Assembly (NCBI GenBank): GCA_031180665.1
Contig: JAPSLP010000003.1
Coordinates: forward strand, 210,589-274,588
Direction: 5' to 3'
Source: Cupriavidus sp.
GTDB taxonomy: Bacteria; Pseudomonadota; Gammaproteobacteria; Burkholderiales; Burkholderiaceae
DNA length: 64,000 nucleotides
Within the stretch, counting starts at the first letter, position 1, and every line of letters starts with the position of its first letter. The notes under the pieces are model-generated. The model worked only from the letters and a program-made list of their open reading frames with translations. It did no database searches and was not told the origin of the DNA. Positions 35,975 to 45,705 of the stretch are shown here, in pieces. Both the position numbers and the translations under genes were made by a program.

Positions 35975-37144
35975 ATGTTTACCCATGAGCACCTTGCGCT
36001 GCAGAAGTCGGTTCGACAGTTGATCGAGAGGGAAATCGATCCCTACATCGAGGAATGGGAAGAAGCGGAGATCTTTCCGGCCCATGAAGTATTCAAGAAG
36101 CTTGGCAGGGCCGGCTTCCTCGGCATCAACAAGCCCGTGGCCTTCGGCGGCATGGGCCTGGACTACTCCTTCGAGATCGCCTTCTGCGAAGCGATTGGCG
36201 CCATCGGGGCCGGCGGGGTCGGCATGGCCATCGCCGTACAGACCGACATGGCGACGCCGGCGCTTGCCCGCTTCGGCAACGACGAGGTCCGTGATCTGTT
36301 CCTGAAGCCGTCGATCGCTGGCGACTTTGTCGCCTGCCTCGGCGTGTCCGAGGCGGGCGCCGGCTCCGACGTCGCCTCGGTCAAGACGACGGCTCGCCGT
36401 GACGGCGACGACTACGTCATCAATGGCTCCAAGATGTGGATCACCAACGCGACGCAGGCCGACTGGATGTGCCTGCTCGCCAATACCGGAGAAGGACCGG
36501 TCCATCGCAACAAATCGCTGATCTGTGTGCCGCTGAAGCAGGACAACGGCAAGCCCGCGCCCGGCATCACGATGCGCAAGATCAAGAAGGTCGGCATGTG
36601 GTCATCGGACACGGCGCAGGTCTTCTTCGATGATGTTCGCGTTCCCCGCCGCTATCTGATTGGCGAGGAAGGAATGGGCTTTACCTACCAGATGAAGCAG
36701 TTCCAGGAGGAGCGCCTCAGCGGTGCGACGCGCCGGGTCACCGCCCTCACCGACGTGATCAACGACACCATCGACTACACCAGGCAACGCATGGCGTTCG
36801 GCAAGCCGATTCTGGACAATCAGGCCGTGCATTTCCGGCTTGCGGAGCTGAAGACCGAAGTCGAACTGCTGCGTTCGCTGATCTATCGTGCCGCCGAGGT
36901 ACACCGGGAAGGCGGCGATATGACCGAGCTCGCTTCGATGGCGAAACTCAAGGCCGGACGCCTGTGCCGCGAGGTGACGGACTCCTGCCTGCAGTACTGG
37001 GGCGGCATGGGATTCACCTGGGAGAACAGCGTATCGCGCGCCTGGCGCGACCTGCGACTGATCTCGATCGGCGGCGGTGCGGATGAAATCATGCTGACGA
37101 TCATCTGCAAGCAGATGGGCATCCTGCCCGCTCGCGCCGCCTGA
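35975..37144 (+). CDS. Acyl-CoA dehydrogenase of the carboxylase cluster (AtuD/LiuA-like)
   Basis: The 389-residue ACAD has ACLGVSEAGAGSDVASVKTTA and INGSKMWITNATQADWMCL, with ISIGGGADEIMLTIICKQ at the C-terminus. It lies between atuC and atuF, the position of atuD (citronellyl-CoA dehydrogenase) in Pseudomonas atu operons and of liuA in leucine operons. It would make the 2-enoyl-CoA that the carboxylase then uses. GAGGAGA precedes the ATG. Confidence 0.9.
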   Translation: MFTHEHLALQKSVRQLIEREIDPYIEEWEEAEIFPAHEVFKKLGRAGFLGINKPVAFGGMGLDYSFEIAFCEAIGAIGAGGVGMAIAVQTDMATPALARFGNDEVRDLFLKPSIAGDFVACLGVSEAGAGSDVASVKTTARRDGDDYVINGSKMWITNATQADWMCLLANTGEGPVHRNKSLICVPLKQDNGKPAPGITMRKIKKVGMWSSDTAQVFFDDVRVPRRYLIGEEGMGFTYQMKQFQEERLSGATRRVTALTDVINDTIDYTRQRMAFGKPILDNQAVHFRLAELKTEVELLRSLIYRAAEVHREGGDMTELASMAKLKAGRLCREVTDSCLQYWGGMGFTWENSVSRAWRDLRLISIGGGADEIMLTIICKQMGILPARAA

Positions 37145-37174
37145 CTATCGAACCGCCCCCAAGCGCGAGACACC

Positions 37175-39154
37175 ATGCGATTCGATACCCTGTTGATAGC
37201 CAATCGCGGCGAGATCGCGCTGCGTGTGATACGAGCCGCCCGCGCACTCGGGCTGAGAACCGTCGCGACCTACTCGGACGCCGACGCGAAAGGTCGACAT
37301 GTCCGCGAAGCGGACCTCGCCGTTCACCTCGGCCCACCGGAAGCGCACGCCAGCTACCGCAACATCGGCGCGATCCTGCGCGCCTGCGAGGTCAGCGGTG
37401 CGCAGGCGGTCCATCCCGGCTATGGCTTCCTCTCGGAAAACGCCGACTTCGCGCGGGCCGTCACGCAGGCCGGCTTGACCTTCGTCGGCCCCAGCGCCGA
37501 AGTCATCGCGCTGATGGGCAACAAGGCGCGCGCCAAGGAAGCCATGCAGTCCGCCGACGTGCCGACCGTCCCCGGTGGGCAAGGCATGCGCACCGAACGC
37601 GAAGCTGCTGCGCTGGCGCGCTCCATCGGCTACCCGGTCATCCTGAAGGCAGCGGCTGGTGGCGGCGGCCGCGGCATGCGGCTTGCCCATACCGAGGCGG
37701 AGCTGCTGGCGGTGTTGCCGCTGGCACGTTCGGAGGCCTCGGGCGCATTTGGCTCGGATGAGCTGATCATGGAGAAGGCAATCGTCGATGCCCGCCATAT
37801 CGAGATCCAGGTACTGTGCGACACCGCCGGGAACTGCGTGCACCTGGGTGAGCGCGATTGTTCACTGCAGCGGCGCTATCAGAAGCTGGTCGAAGAATCG
37901 CCGTCGCCGGCGGTCGGCGCCGCCTTGCGCGAGCGCATGGGAGCGGTTGCAGTACGCGCCTGCCAGGCCATCGGCTACGTCGGCGCCGGCACGCTCGAGT
38001 TCCTGCTCCAGGGCGAGGACTTCTACTTCATGGAGATGAATACGCGCTTGCAGGTCGAGCATGGCGTGACCGAACTCGTCACGGGCATCGACCTGGTCCA
38101 GTGGCAGCTACGCATTGCACAGGGAGAGCCGTTGTCTTTGCGGCAGGAGGACGTCCGCTTTGCCGGACACGCCATCGAGTTGCGCATTTGCGCCGAGGAT
38201 GCCGCCAATGGGTTCGTGCCACAGGTAGGTACCGTACGGGCTTGGCGCGAGCCGGGCACCATCCGTGTGGACAGCGCCCTGGAAGCGGGCATGGCAGTCA
38301 GTCCCTTTTATGACTCGATGGTGGCGAAGTTCCTGGCATGGGCTCCCGACCGGGCGCAATGCATCGCCAAGCTGGCACTGGCATGCGAACAGACCGTGCT
38401 GCTCGGCCTGCAGACGAATCTCGGATTCCTGCGCCAGGCGATCCGGCATCCGTCGTTTCGCGCGGGGGAAATCACGACGGGCTTCCTGTCCACCGTCGAT
38501 CCATCCGGCGCGGACTGGAGACCTGGACCCACGCCATTCGCCGATACGGCCGCGATCGTCGCCCTGCTCGGTTTGGCCCCCCGATCCGCGCCCATGGTGC
38601 CCGCGCTGATACCCATGTCCGAACTGCTTGTCGAGCCGCCGCACGATACAGGCGACGATGGCAATCCCTACCTCGTCCGCGTACGGCACTTGCCCGATGG
38701 CACCATCGAAATACAGCGCTGGAGCGGCGATAGTGCGGAGGGCTCGCCGACTGCCTGCATCGTCGCGTCGATGTGCCGCGATGGAGACGACGTGGTGTTG
38801 GTGATCGACGGCCTGCGCCGGCGCTTGGCGGTCGCCATGGCCGACGCGATGACCGCTTGGGTGCAGGATGGGGCCAACAGCTGGTGCTACCGCCGCAGCA
38901 CGCGGTTCCGTTCGCCGCGGACAGCTGACACCCCGGGCCTCGGACAAGTCCGTGCTCCGGTCAGCGGCCGCGTGGTGTCCGTCGAGGTGCAACCCGGCGG
39001 CACCGTCCATGCCCGGCAGACCGTGCTCGTACTCGAGTCGATGAAACTGGAAATGCCGATTGCGGCCGGGATGGCCGGAACGTTGAAGCGCATCGGTGCC
39101 GCCGCCGGCGATCAGGTCAGTACCGGACAAATCCTGATGGAGATTGAACGATGA
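37175..39154 (+). CDS. atuF: Acyl-CoA carboxylase biotin-containing alpha subunit
   Basis: The 659-residue product has the biotin carboxylase domain (IANRGEIALRVIRAARALG start, AAAGGGGRGM ATP loop, FYFMEMNTRLQVEHGVTE) and a C-terminal biotinyl domain with the carrier Lys in ESMKLEM at about residue 624. Together with AtuC it would carboxylate the 3-methyl-2-enoyl-CoA with bicarbonate and ATP. The length is close to AtuF (about 660) and LiuD. Its last codons overlap the next gene by 4 bp (ATGA), showing coupled translation. Confidence 0.9.
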   Translation: MRFDTLLIANRGEIALRVIRAARALGLRTVATYSDADAKGRHVREADLAVHLGPPEAHASYRNIGAILRACEVSGAQAVHPGYGFLSENADFARAVTQAGLTFVGPSAEVIALMGNKARAKEAMQSADVPTVPGGQGMRTEREAAALARSIGYPVILKAAAGGGGRGMRLAHTEAELLAVLPLARSEASGAFGSDELIMEKAIVDARHIEIQVLCDTAGNCVHLGERDCSLQRRYQKLVEESPSPAVGAALRERMGAVAVRACQAIGYVGAGTLEFLLQGEDFYFMEMNTRLQVEHGVTELVTGIDLVQWQLRIAQGEPLSLRQEDVRFAGHAIELRICAEDAANGFVPQVGTVRAWREPGTIRVDSALEAGMAVSPFYDSMVAKFLAWAPDRAQCIAKLALACEQTVLLGLQTNLGFLRQAIRHPSFRAGEITTGFLSTVDPSGADWRPGPTPFADTAAIVALLGLAPRSAPMVPALIPMSELLVEPPHDTGDDGNPYLVRVRHLPDGTIEIQRWSGDSAEGSPTACIVASMCRDGDDVVLVIDGLRRRLAVAMADAMTAWVQDGANSWCYRRSTRFRSPRTADTPGLGQVRAPVSGRVVSVEVQPGGTVHARQTVLVLESMKLEMPIAAGMAGTLKRIGAAAGDQVSTGQILMEIER

Positions 39155-40983
39155 CGGTTCGCCCTTTCGCCCTTGACGCTCTTCCCGCCGGCACTTCCCA
39201 AGGTCCGCGGCAGGTCCACATCGGTTGCGCCTCCGGATTCTGGGGCGACTCGCAGATCGCGGTTCCGCAATTGCTGACCGTGCCGCAGCTCAATTACATC
39301 GTATTCGACTACCTCGCCGAAACGACCATGTCGATCCTGCAGCGGGCGCGGATGCGCAATGCCGAGCTCGGCTATGCCACCGACTTCGTGTCTGCAGTGA
39401 TCCGGCCCCACCTGCGTGCCTTGCTCGATCGCAAGATCCGCCTGGTTTCGAACGCTGGAGGCCTGAATCCCCTTGGTTGCCGCGACGCCATCCTGGCGAT
39501 CGCGCAGGAGCAAGGTCTATCCCCCCGCATCGCGGTGGTAACGGGCGACGATGTGTCGGCGCTGTCGCAGCGATTCACCGATGCGCAAGGCGAACCGGCC
39601 CGCGACCTCGCAGACCTCGGCAGCCTGCTGTCGGCCAACGCCTATCTTGGCGCCAAGCCTATCGCCGATGCGTTGGCGCTCGACGCCGACATCGTGATCA
39701 CCGGACGGGGTGTGGACAGCGCGTCGGTATTGGGCATCGCCGTGCACGAGTACCACTGGTCCTGGGCGGACTACAACCGACTGGCGCAAGCCAGCCTCGC
39801 CGGGCATCTGATCGAGTGCGGCGCACAGGCGACCGGCGGCTTGTTTACCGATTGGGAAGAGGTGCCGGACTGGGCCAATATCGGCTATCCCGTCGTCGCG
39901 CTGGACGGCGACGGCACCTTCTTGTTGACCAAGCCGGCCGGTACCGGCGGGCTGGTCAACCGCGCCACGGTTGCCGAGCAGCTGCTGTACGAGATCGGCG
40001 ATCCCGCTGCCTATGAACTGCCCGACGTCGTGTGCGACTTCCGCGATGTCACGATCGCGCAGGTCGGTACCGATCGCGTTCGCGTACATGGTGCACGCGG
40101 TCGCGCCCCTTCCGCCCGCTACAAGGTCACAGCCACCGCCCAACATGGGTTCCAACTGGCCATCATGATGGCGATCCGCGGACAGCGCGCCCGCGCCAAG
40201 GCCATGCGGACGGCCGACGAGTTGCTTCGTCGCACCCGCCGGCTGCTTTCGGTCGAAGGCCTGGAGGACTATGCGGATGTCGCGGTCGAGTTGCTCGGCG
40301 CGGAGGCCATGTACGGCGATCATGCCCGCCTTTCGGAGAGCCGCGAGATCGTCCTGCGCATCGCGGCACGCCACATGCAACGCAAGGGGCTGGAATTCCT
40401 GCAGAAGGAATCGGCCTCCGCAGGTACCTCGATGGGGCCCGGCACGCGCAGCCATTTCGGGGGACGCTCCGACATCCAGTCGGTAATCCGCACGGCCGCA
40501 TTCTTCATCGCCAAGGACGAGGTGCCGATATGGCTCGATTGCGGCAACGCCAGGATGCCGGTCGATATCGGCACGCCTGATGCTGCGCCGACTCCTGCGG
40601 CTCCTTCGACGACCGCCCTTCCCGACACAGGCATCGCTGACCGCGACGCGATGGTTCCGGTGCCGCTGTCCCGGCTCGCCTACGCGCGCAGCGGAGACAA
40701 GGGAGACGACGCGAATATCGGCGTGATTGCCCGACAAGACGCGTACTGGCCGATCCTGCTGCGCGAGCTGACAACCGAACGCGTACAGGACTACTTCTGC
40801 CACCTGGTGCAGGGACAGGTTGAACGTTTCGAACTGCCGGGAACGCACGCAGTGAACTTCGTATTGAGGCAATCGCTGGGCGGCGGCGGATCGTTCAGCC
40901 TGCGCTCCGACCCGCTTGGCAAGTCCTATGCACAGATGCTGCTGGACCTGGAGATTCCCTGTCCACGGTCCTTGCTGGCCTGA
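39151..40983 (+). CDS. atuA: AtuA-family protein (acyclic terpene utilisation)
   Basis: The 610-residue product has the AtuA domain (DUF1446: VHIGCASGFWGDSQIAVPQLL, LNYIVFDYLAETTMSIL, SNAGGLNPLG) and, after a linker, the C-terminal AtuA-like ferredoxin-fold domain (VPLSRLAYARSGDKGDDANIG). AtuA is associated with geranyl-CoA carboxylase operons, where its chemical role is unsettled. Its presence next to the carboxylase supports an isoprenoid-type rather than a leucine pathway. It overlaps atuF by 4 bp. Confidence 0.9.
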   Translation: MTVRPFALDALPAGTSQGPRQVHIGCASGFWGDSQIAVPQLLTVPQLNYIVFDYLAETTMSILQRARMRNAELGYATDFVSAVIRPHLRALLDRKIRLVSNAGGLNPLGCRDAILAIAQEQGLSPRIAVVTGDDVSALSQRFTDAQGEPARDLADLGSLLSANAYLGAKPIADALALDADIVITGRGVDSASVLGIAVHEYHWSWADYNRLAQASLAGHLIECGAQATGGLFTDWEEVPDWANIGYPVVALDGDGTFLLTKPAGTGGLVNRATVAEQLLYEIGDPAAYELPDVVCDFRDVTIAQVGTDRVRVHGARGRAPSARYKVTATAQHGFQLAIMMAIRGQRARAKAMRTADELLRRTRRLLSVEGLEDYADVAVELLGAEAMYGDHARLSESREIVLRIAARHMQRKGLEFLQKESASAGTSMGPGTRSHFGGRSDIQSVIRTAAFFIAKDEVPIWLDCGNARMPVDIGTPDAAPTPAAPSTTALPDTGIADRDAMVPVPLSRLAYARSGDKGDDANIGVIARQDAYWPILLRELTTERVQDYFCHLVQGQVERFELPGTHAVNFVLRQSLGGGGSFSLRSDPLGKSYAQMLLDLEIPCPRSLLA

Positions 40984-41052
40984 GCGACTGAGGAGAAACG
41001 CAAACCGGAACAGTGCCGTCCTGCCAATACCACCATCGAGATGGAGGAGACC

Positions 41053-42027
41053 ATGGATAAGACTCGTAGACTGTGCCTGCGCCTGGCTGGCACCGCGGCA
41101 CTAGGCAGCGTCTGCGGCCCCGGCCGCGCGCAATCGCTGGACAGGACCATGCACGTCGTGGTCGCCTATGGTGCTGGCGGAGCAACCGACACCATCATCC
41201 GGTACGTCGCCGACCGGATCAAGGATAAGGTCGGCAAGCCAATCGTCATCGAAAACCGACCAGGCGCCGACGGAAATATCGCCGCCGAATATGTCGCCAG
41301 GCAGTCCGGCGACACTTATCACCTGCTGGTGTCCGGGCCTTCCACCCATGCGGCCAACGCCACGATCTATCGGTCGCTGCCCTACGATCCCGAGCGGGAC
41401 TTTGCACCGCTCACCACGTTGGCCACGACCCCATACTTTCTGGTGGTCAATCCGCAGCGGATCAGTGCAGAGACCGTGCAAGCCTTCGTCGCCGGCGCGA
41501 AGGCCGGCTCGCGCAGCCTCAGCTTTGCCAGCGCCAATGTCGGAGGACGTATCGCAGGCGAGCGGTTTCGAGCGGAAAGCGGCCTGACTGCCGTCAACGT
41601 GCCGTACAAGGCCAGCACCCAAGCCATGACCGATCTGCTCGGCGCGCAATATGACTTCTACTTCTGCGACGCGGTGACCGCCACCCCGCAAATCCGCGCA
41701 GGCAAGATCCGTGCATTGGCTGTCTCGACTGCCGTGCGCGTGCCGGCATTTCCCGATGTGCCGACGCTCGCGGAAAGCGGTTACCCCGGCTTCGATGTTT
41801 CGTCATGGATTGCGGTATGGGGTTCCGCATCCTTGCCGCCGGCCGTGGCGCAGCGCATTGGGCAATGGATCAACGCCGCGCTGGACAATCCCGACGGCCG
41901 TCGTTTTCTGACCGAGCGTGGCTTGCTGCCCTACCCGGGATCGCCGGAAGTGCTGCGCGCCGTCCAACGACGCGATACGGTCGAATGGGGCAAGGTAATC
42001 AAGGCAGCCGGCATGCAGCAATCCTGA
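41053..42027 (+). CDS. Bug/TctC-family periplasmic solute-binding protein
   Basis: The 324-residue product has a signal peptide (MDKTRRLCLRLAGTAALGSVCGPGRAQ) and the Bug motifs TMHVVVAYGAGGATDTIIRY and VIENRPGADGNIAAEYVARQSGD. ATG 41053 is preferred to 41041 because the upstream ATG is part of the GGAGGAGA ribosome site. It is the second Bug protein of the branched-acid region and may bind the acid or a relative. Confidence 0.92.
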   Translation: MDKTRRLCLRLAGTAALGSVCGPGRAQSLDRTMHVVVAYGAGGATDTIIRYVADRIKDKVGKPIVIENRPGADGNIAAEYVARQSGDTYHLLVSGPSTHAANATIYRSLPYDPERDFAPLTTLATTPYFLVVNPQRISAETVQAFVAGAKAGSRSLSFASANVGGRIAGERFRAESGLTAVNVPYKASTQAMTDLLGAQYDFYFCDAVTATPQIRAGKIRALAVSTAVRVPAFPDVPTLAESGYPGFDVSSWIAVWGSASLPPAVAQRIGQWINAALDNPDGRRFLTERGLLPYPGSPEVLRAVQRRDTVEWGKVIKAAGMQQS

Positions 42028-42052
42028 GCCGCACCGGGGCGACGGGCAAGCA

Positions 42053-42901
42053 TCAGTGCGGCACAAACAGCTCGCTCAGCTTCCTGGCGCCCTCGGGACA
42101 ATCGCCGGCACGGCTGTACAAATGGAAATTGACCGAGGGAAGCGCCGGCAGGCCCAGCTCTTCTCCGACCACCTTGAATCCCGGCCCCAGCATCTCGATG
42201 GTGCGGGGCGTCACACCAAGGCCGGCCCGCAGCGCGGCCCGCATGCCGGCAAGCGTCGGCGTCTCGAACGCGTTGCGCCAGGGGCGGTGGTGCTGCTCCA
42301 GCGTACTCAGCGCCATGCGTCGAAACACGCAGGGCGAGTCAACCAGCACCAATGGGAGCGGCAGATTCTGCTGATGATGAAAGTGAGTGCCAGAAATCCA
42401 TACCATGGGCGAGGTCCGAAACGTGATGCGGGGGAACTCGTCGAAGACCTCCAGCTCGAGCATCAGGTCGATGTCGCCGCGCCGCAATGCCGCCGCGAGC
42501 CATCGGCTGCGATTTACCTGGATCTCGATACGCATGCCGGGATAGGTGCGGGCACAAAGCGCCAGGTAATCCGGCAGGATGGTGTCGACGGCATCGGCAC
42601 AGACGCCAATGCGGGTCGGCACCGTAAACACGCTCTGGCTCATCGCGCGACAGGCTTCATCGTTCAGCGCGAGCATCCGGCGCGCGTACTCGCGCAGTCG
42701 CACGCCCTGCTCCGTCAAGCGCTTGCGCCGGCCGACGCGAATCAGCAGCTGGCAACCGAGCATCGCCTCCAGGCGCTGCATCTGCTGCGAAACCGCTGCC
42801 TGCGTACGGAACACCTGATCGGCGGCCCCGGCAAAGTTCTCGCGGTCGGCGACCGCGAGAAACGTCCGCAACAAGCCGATATCCAGATCGCGCATGGCCA
42901 T
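42053..42901 (-). CDS. LysR-family transcriptional regulator
   Basis: The 282-residue product has the LysR helix-turn-helix (FLAVADRENFAGAADQVFRTQAAVSQQMQRLE, about residues 10-42) and the effector domain. ATG 42901 has a GGAGG site 5 bp upstream; ATG 42895 is the alternative. It is divergent from the CoA-transferase/hydratase pair at 43038-45178 and convergent with the Bug gene. It is a candidate regulator of the 43038 operon. Confidence 0.92.
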   Translation of the reverse strand: MAMRDLDIGLLRTFLAVADRENFAGAADQVFRTQAAVSQQMQRLEAMLGCQLLIRVGRRKRLTEQGVRLREYARRMLALNDEACRAMSQSVFTVPTRIGVCADAVDTILPDYLALCARTYPGMRIEIQVNRSRWLAAALRRGDIDLMLELEVFDEFPRITFRTSPMVWISGTHFHHQQNLPLPLVLVDSPCVFRRMALSTLEQHHRPWRNAFETPTLAGMRAALRAGLGVTPRTIEMLGPGFKVVGEELGLPALPSVNFHLYSRAGDCPEGARKLSELFVPH

Positions 42902-43037
42902 GGGTCCCTCCGCTGCGCAGACGCCCGGCAATCCCCGGGCGCTGCTGCGTTGATGTCGATGGCAACGATTATCGGGCCGTGCCAGCAGCGCATTCAAGCT
43001 TCGTTATCCCTTACCTCAGGCAAAGGAGTCTTACACC

Positions 43038-44267
43038 ATGGCGTATGACCATCCCGATGCATTGCACCAGGCCTATGAAGGGTTGCGCGTGCTGGACCTG
43101 TCGCAAGGTATCGCCGGCCCCTACTGTGCGCTGATTCTCGGTCAGATGGGGGCCGACGTCATCAAGGTGGAGCCACCACAGGGCGATTGGGGACGCACGA
43201 TGGGCTTGCCGAAGCAAGGCTTCAGCGCGATCGCACTCGCCTTCAACCGGGGCAAGCGCAGCGTTGCGCTGGACGCTCGACTCGCGGCCGGCCGCGATGC
43301 CATTCTGCAATTGGGCGAACGTGCCGACGTGGTGGTGCAAAGCTTCCGACCGGGCGTCGCGGACCGGCTCGGCTTCGGCTATCACGCCCTTCGCGTGCGC
43401 AATCCCCGCGTGATTTATGTGTCCATCTCCGGCTTCGGCCAATCCGGTCCATATGCAGACCGTCCTGGCACGGACTCGGTGGTACAGGCGCTGACCGGCA
43501 TGATGACGTCCAACCGCGGGACGGACGGCATGCCGCAACGGGTCAAGCCCTTCATCGGGGATCTTTCGTGCGGCATCTACGCGGCCAACGCCGTCGGCGC
43601 AGCGCTATATGCGCGCGCGCGCCGCGGCGCCGGTACCCAGATCGACGTGAACCTGCTGGGAACCATGGCGGCATTGCAGAACAGTTCACTGATCGATCAT
43701 GCCTTGCGCGCGGGTGCGCCGGAGACTGCGGTGACCTATCCGCAGGGAGTCTTTCGTACGTCCGACGGCCACATCCTGGTGTTCGCGATGAACAATGCAA
43801 TGTTTGGCGCGCTGTGCGACGCAATCGGTCGCTCCGACTGGCGGCAGGACCCCCGGATGCAAACGCCGCAAGCCCGGATCGCGGTAGGCGAGGAGATCAA
43901 CGCCGGCGTGGCCGAAGCATTGCAACAACGCAGTACGACCTATTGGACCGATTGCTTTCGGCAGCATGACGTGCTGTATGGCGAGGTCAAGGACTATGCG
44001 CAATTCATCGACGACGAGCAGGTCCGCCACCTCGGACTGATTCAGTCGTTCCAGCAACCTGGCCTCGGCGCCGTCCCATTTGCGGACTTGCCCGGGATAC
44101 CGCCGGGGGTTCGCGGTGCCGGTCAAGCGGTGCCTGTCATTGGCGAGCACACGGTCGCGGTGCTGAGGACGCTGGGCTACACCGACGCCGACCTGGCACA
44201 ACTGGCCAGCGACAAGGTGATACCGCCCCTGCAGACCGTCACCGGTGACACCATCGAAAGGATCTGA
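43038..44267 (+). CDS. Class III CoA-transferase (CaiB/BaiF family)
   Basis: The 409-residue product starts LRVLDLSQGIAGPYCALILGQMGADVIKVEPP. Unlike the two racemase-like paralogues, it has DRPGTDSVVQALTGMM (about residues 150-165), with the Asp that serves as the acyl-carrying nucleophile in formyl-CoA-type transferases. It likely moves CoA from one acid to another, activating a substrate without ATP. It is followed by an enoyl-CoA hydratase 2 bp later. Confidence 0.9.
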   Translation: MAYDHPDALHQAYEGLRVLDLSQGIAGPYCALILGQMGADVIKVEPPQGDWGRTMGLPKQGFSAIALAFNRGKRSVALDARLAAGRDAILQLGERADVVVQSFRPGVADRLGFGYHALRVRNPRVIYVSISGFGQSGPYADRPGTDSVVQALTGMMTSNRGTDGMPQRVKPFIGDLSCGIYAANAVGAALYARARRGAGTQIDVNLLGTMAALQNSSLIDHALRAGAPETAVTYPQGVFRTSDGHILVFAMNNAMFGALCDAIGRSDWRQDPRMQTPQARIAVGEEINAGVAEALQQRSTTYWTDCFRQHDVLYGEVKDYAQFIDDEQVRHLGLIQSFQQPGLGAVPFADLPGIPPGVRGAGQAVPVIGEHTVAVLRTLGYTDADLAQLASDKVIPPLQTVTGDTIERI

Positions 44268-44269
44268 TC

Positions 44270-45178
44270 ATGAACGCCACGTCAGCCGTCGTTCCCCCAC
44301 AAGCCAGTACGCCGGTGCTCACGCAAGCCGATGGTGCGATCTATCGGATCGTATTGAACCGGCCAGACGCACGGAATCCGCTGGGCGCCGAAACCGTGGA
44401 CGCATTGGATTGCGCGTTGGCCGAAGGCGAGGCCAACCCCGACATCCGCGTCATCCTGATCACGGCCAACGGACCGGCTTTCAGTGCCGGCGGCAATCTG
44501 GGCAATATCGGCGAACGGCTCGCCGCGCCGCCCGACGCAGACGGCAACGACCCGATCGCCTTGGGAAACCGTCGCTATGGCCGCTTCCTGGAGCGCCTCG
44601 TGGCGACCCCGAAAATGACAGTGGTTGCGGCGCAGGGCGCGGCCATGGGCGGCGGCGCTGGCTTGCTGTGTGCTGCCGATCTCGCGATCGGCGTCCCCGA
44701 GGCACCGATCGGCTTCCCGGAGGTGTCGATCGGCCTGGTTCCTGCGCAGATCCTGCCGTTTGTCGCAAGCCGAATCGGCCTGCAGCAGGCCAGGAGAATG
44801 ATGCTGACGGGCGAGCGGATCGACGGCAACCAAGCCTACCGGATCGGGCTTTTGGACTACCTCGCGGCGTCGGTGCAAACCTTGCCTGCGACGATCGACG
44901 CGGTACTCGACCGCTGCCTTACCGCCGCGCCCGGCGCCGCCGCAGCGACGAAACAGATGCTGCAAGGCTTGTTCGGCCTGGACGCATGGCACCAACGGGA
45001 TCTGACCGCCTATCTCGATGCCGCGTCACAGACCTTCGCTAAGCAGATGCGTACGGAAGCCATCGAGGGCATCGCTGCGGCAAAGGGGCGTCGCCCGGCA
45101 GCGTGGCACGCGCTGGCCGCTCACTCCGACAGTCGCGATGCCAAATGTGGCCCGCCCCGTGGTAGCTCCCAGCCATAG
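44270..45178 (+). CDS. Enoyl-CoA hydratase/isomerase family protein
   Basis: The 302-residue crotonase-fold protein has GPAFSAGGNLGNIGER and QGAAMGGGAGLLCAADLAIG (about residues 122-141), the oxyanion-hole region, and SIGLVPAQILPFVASRIG. The catalytic Glu expected in hydratases lies in EVSIGL (about 151). The C-terminal tail is about 40 residues longer than usual. It may be the AtuE-like hydratase of the carboxylase branch, although it is 3 kb from atuA. Confidence 0.88.
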   Translation: MNATSAVVPPQASTPVLTQADGAIYRIVLNRPDARNPLGAETVDALDCALAEGEANPDIRVILITANGPAFSAGGNLGNIGERLAAPPDADGNDPIALGNRRYGRFLERLVATPKMTVVAAQGAAMGGGAGLLCAADLAIGVPEAPIGFPEVSIGLVPAQILPFVASRIGLQQARRMMLTGERIDGNQAYRIGLLDYLAASVQTLPATIDAVLDRCLTAAPGAAAATKQMLQGLFGLDAWHQRDLTAYLDAASQTFAKQMRTEAIEGIAAAKGRRPAAWHALAAHSDSRDAKCGPPRGSSQP

Positions 45179-45204
45179 CGCGCCGCGGTGAGGGCACGGC
45201 GCAT

Positions 45205-45705
45205 TCAATGCGCGGCAACAGCCCTGCCCCGCTGTATTCGCTGCTGCAGACCGTGCGCAATGAACGCTGCCATCGTGCCCAGCGTTGCCGCGGTAGCCAG
45301 CATCGTGAAGGCGCCCAGCGATGGCGGCTGATGCGAGGCAAAGTAGGCAACCAAGCCAAGGAAGAAGCCGAGCAGGTTGTTGAACGCCGGCGCCCTTGCG
45401 AGCGACAGTGCGATTCCGGTGATCGCGAACACCACCGCACCGAGCGTGTAGCCGCCCAGCAGCGGCGTCAGTGCCGTCATCGCGATCGCTGCGCCGATGC
45501 CAAGCGCCACGCCGATCAGCACGCAGCCCAGATTGATCGCGCCTTGCTTCAGGTTCATCCCGCGTGTGAAGAACGAGATCCAGCCAACGAACATGGCCCA
45601 TACCGGCACGTCCAGCGCGGTCACGCTCAGCGTGGCGGCCGAGGAGGCAACGATCGACTCGGCGATGACTACCTTCAATTGCGTGGGAAAGGCGCGATCA
45701 GCCAT
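45205..45705 (-). CDS. DUF1097 family membrane protein
   Basis: The 166-residue product is mostly hydrophobic, with about five predicted membrane segments (VWAMFVGWISFFTRG, VLIGVALGIGAAIAM, YTLGAVVFAITGIALSLA, LLGFFLGLVAYFAS, TMLATAATLGTMAAFIAHG). DUF1097 proteins are inner-membrane proteins of unknown function. It overlaps the upstream SDR gene by 8 bp and is probably co-expressed. A truncated copy is present at 2822-3180. Confidence 0.88.
   Translation of the reverse strand: MADRAFPTQLKVVIAESIVASSAATLSVTALDVPVWAMFVGWISFFTRGMNLKQGAINLGCVLIGVALGIGAAIAMTALTPLLGGYTLGAVVFAITGIALSLARAPAFNNLLGFFLGLVAYFASHQPPSLGAFTMLATAATLGTMAAFIAHGLQQRIQRGRAVAAH

Noticed and set aside
34298..36505. A 735-codon minus-strand frame opposite atuC and the dehydrogenase
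   Set aside because: Antisense shadow; no motifs, and the plus-strand genes have complete catalytic signatures.
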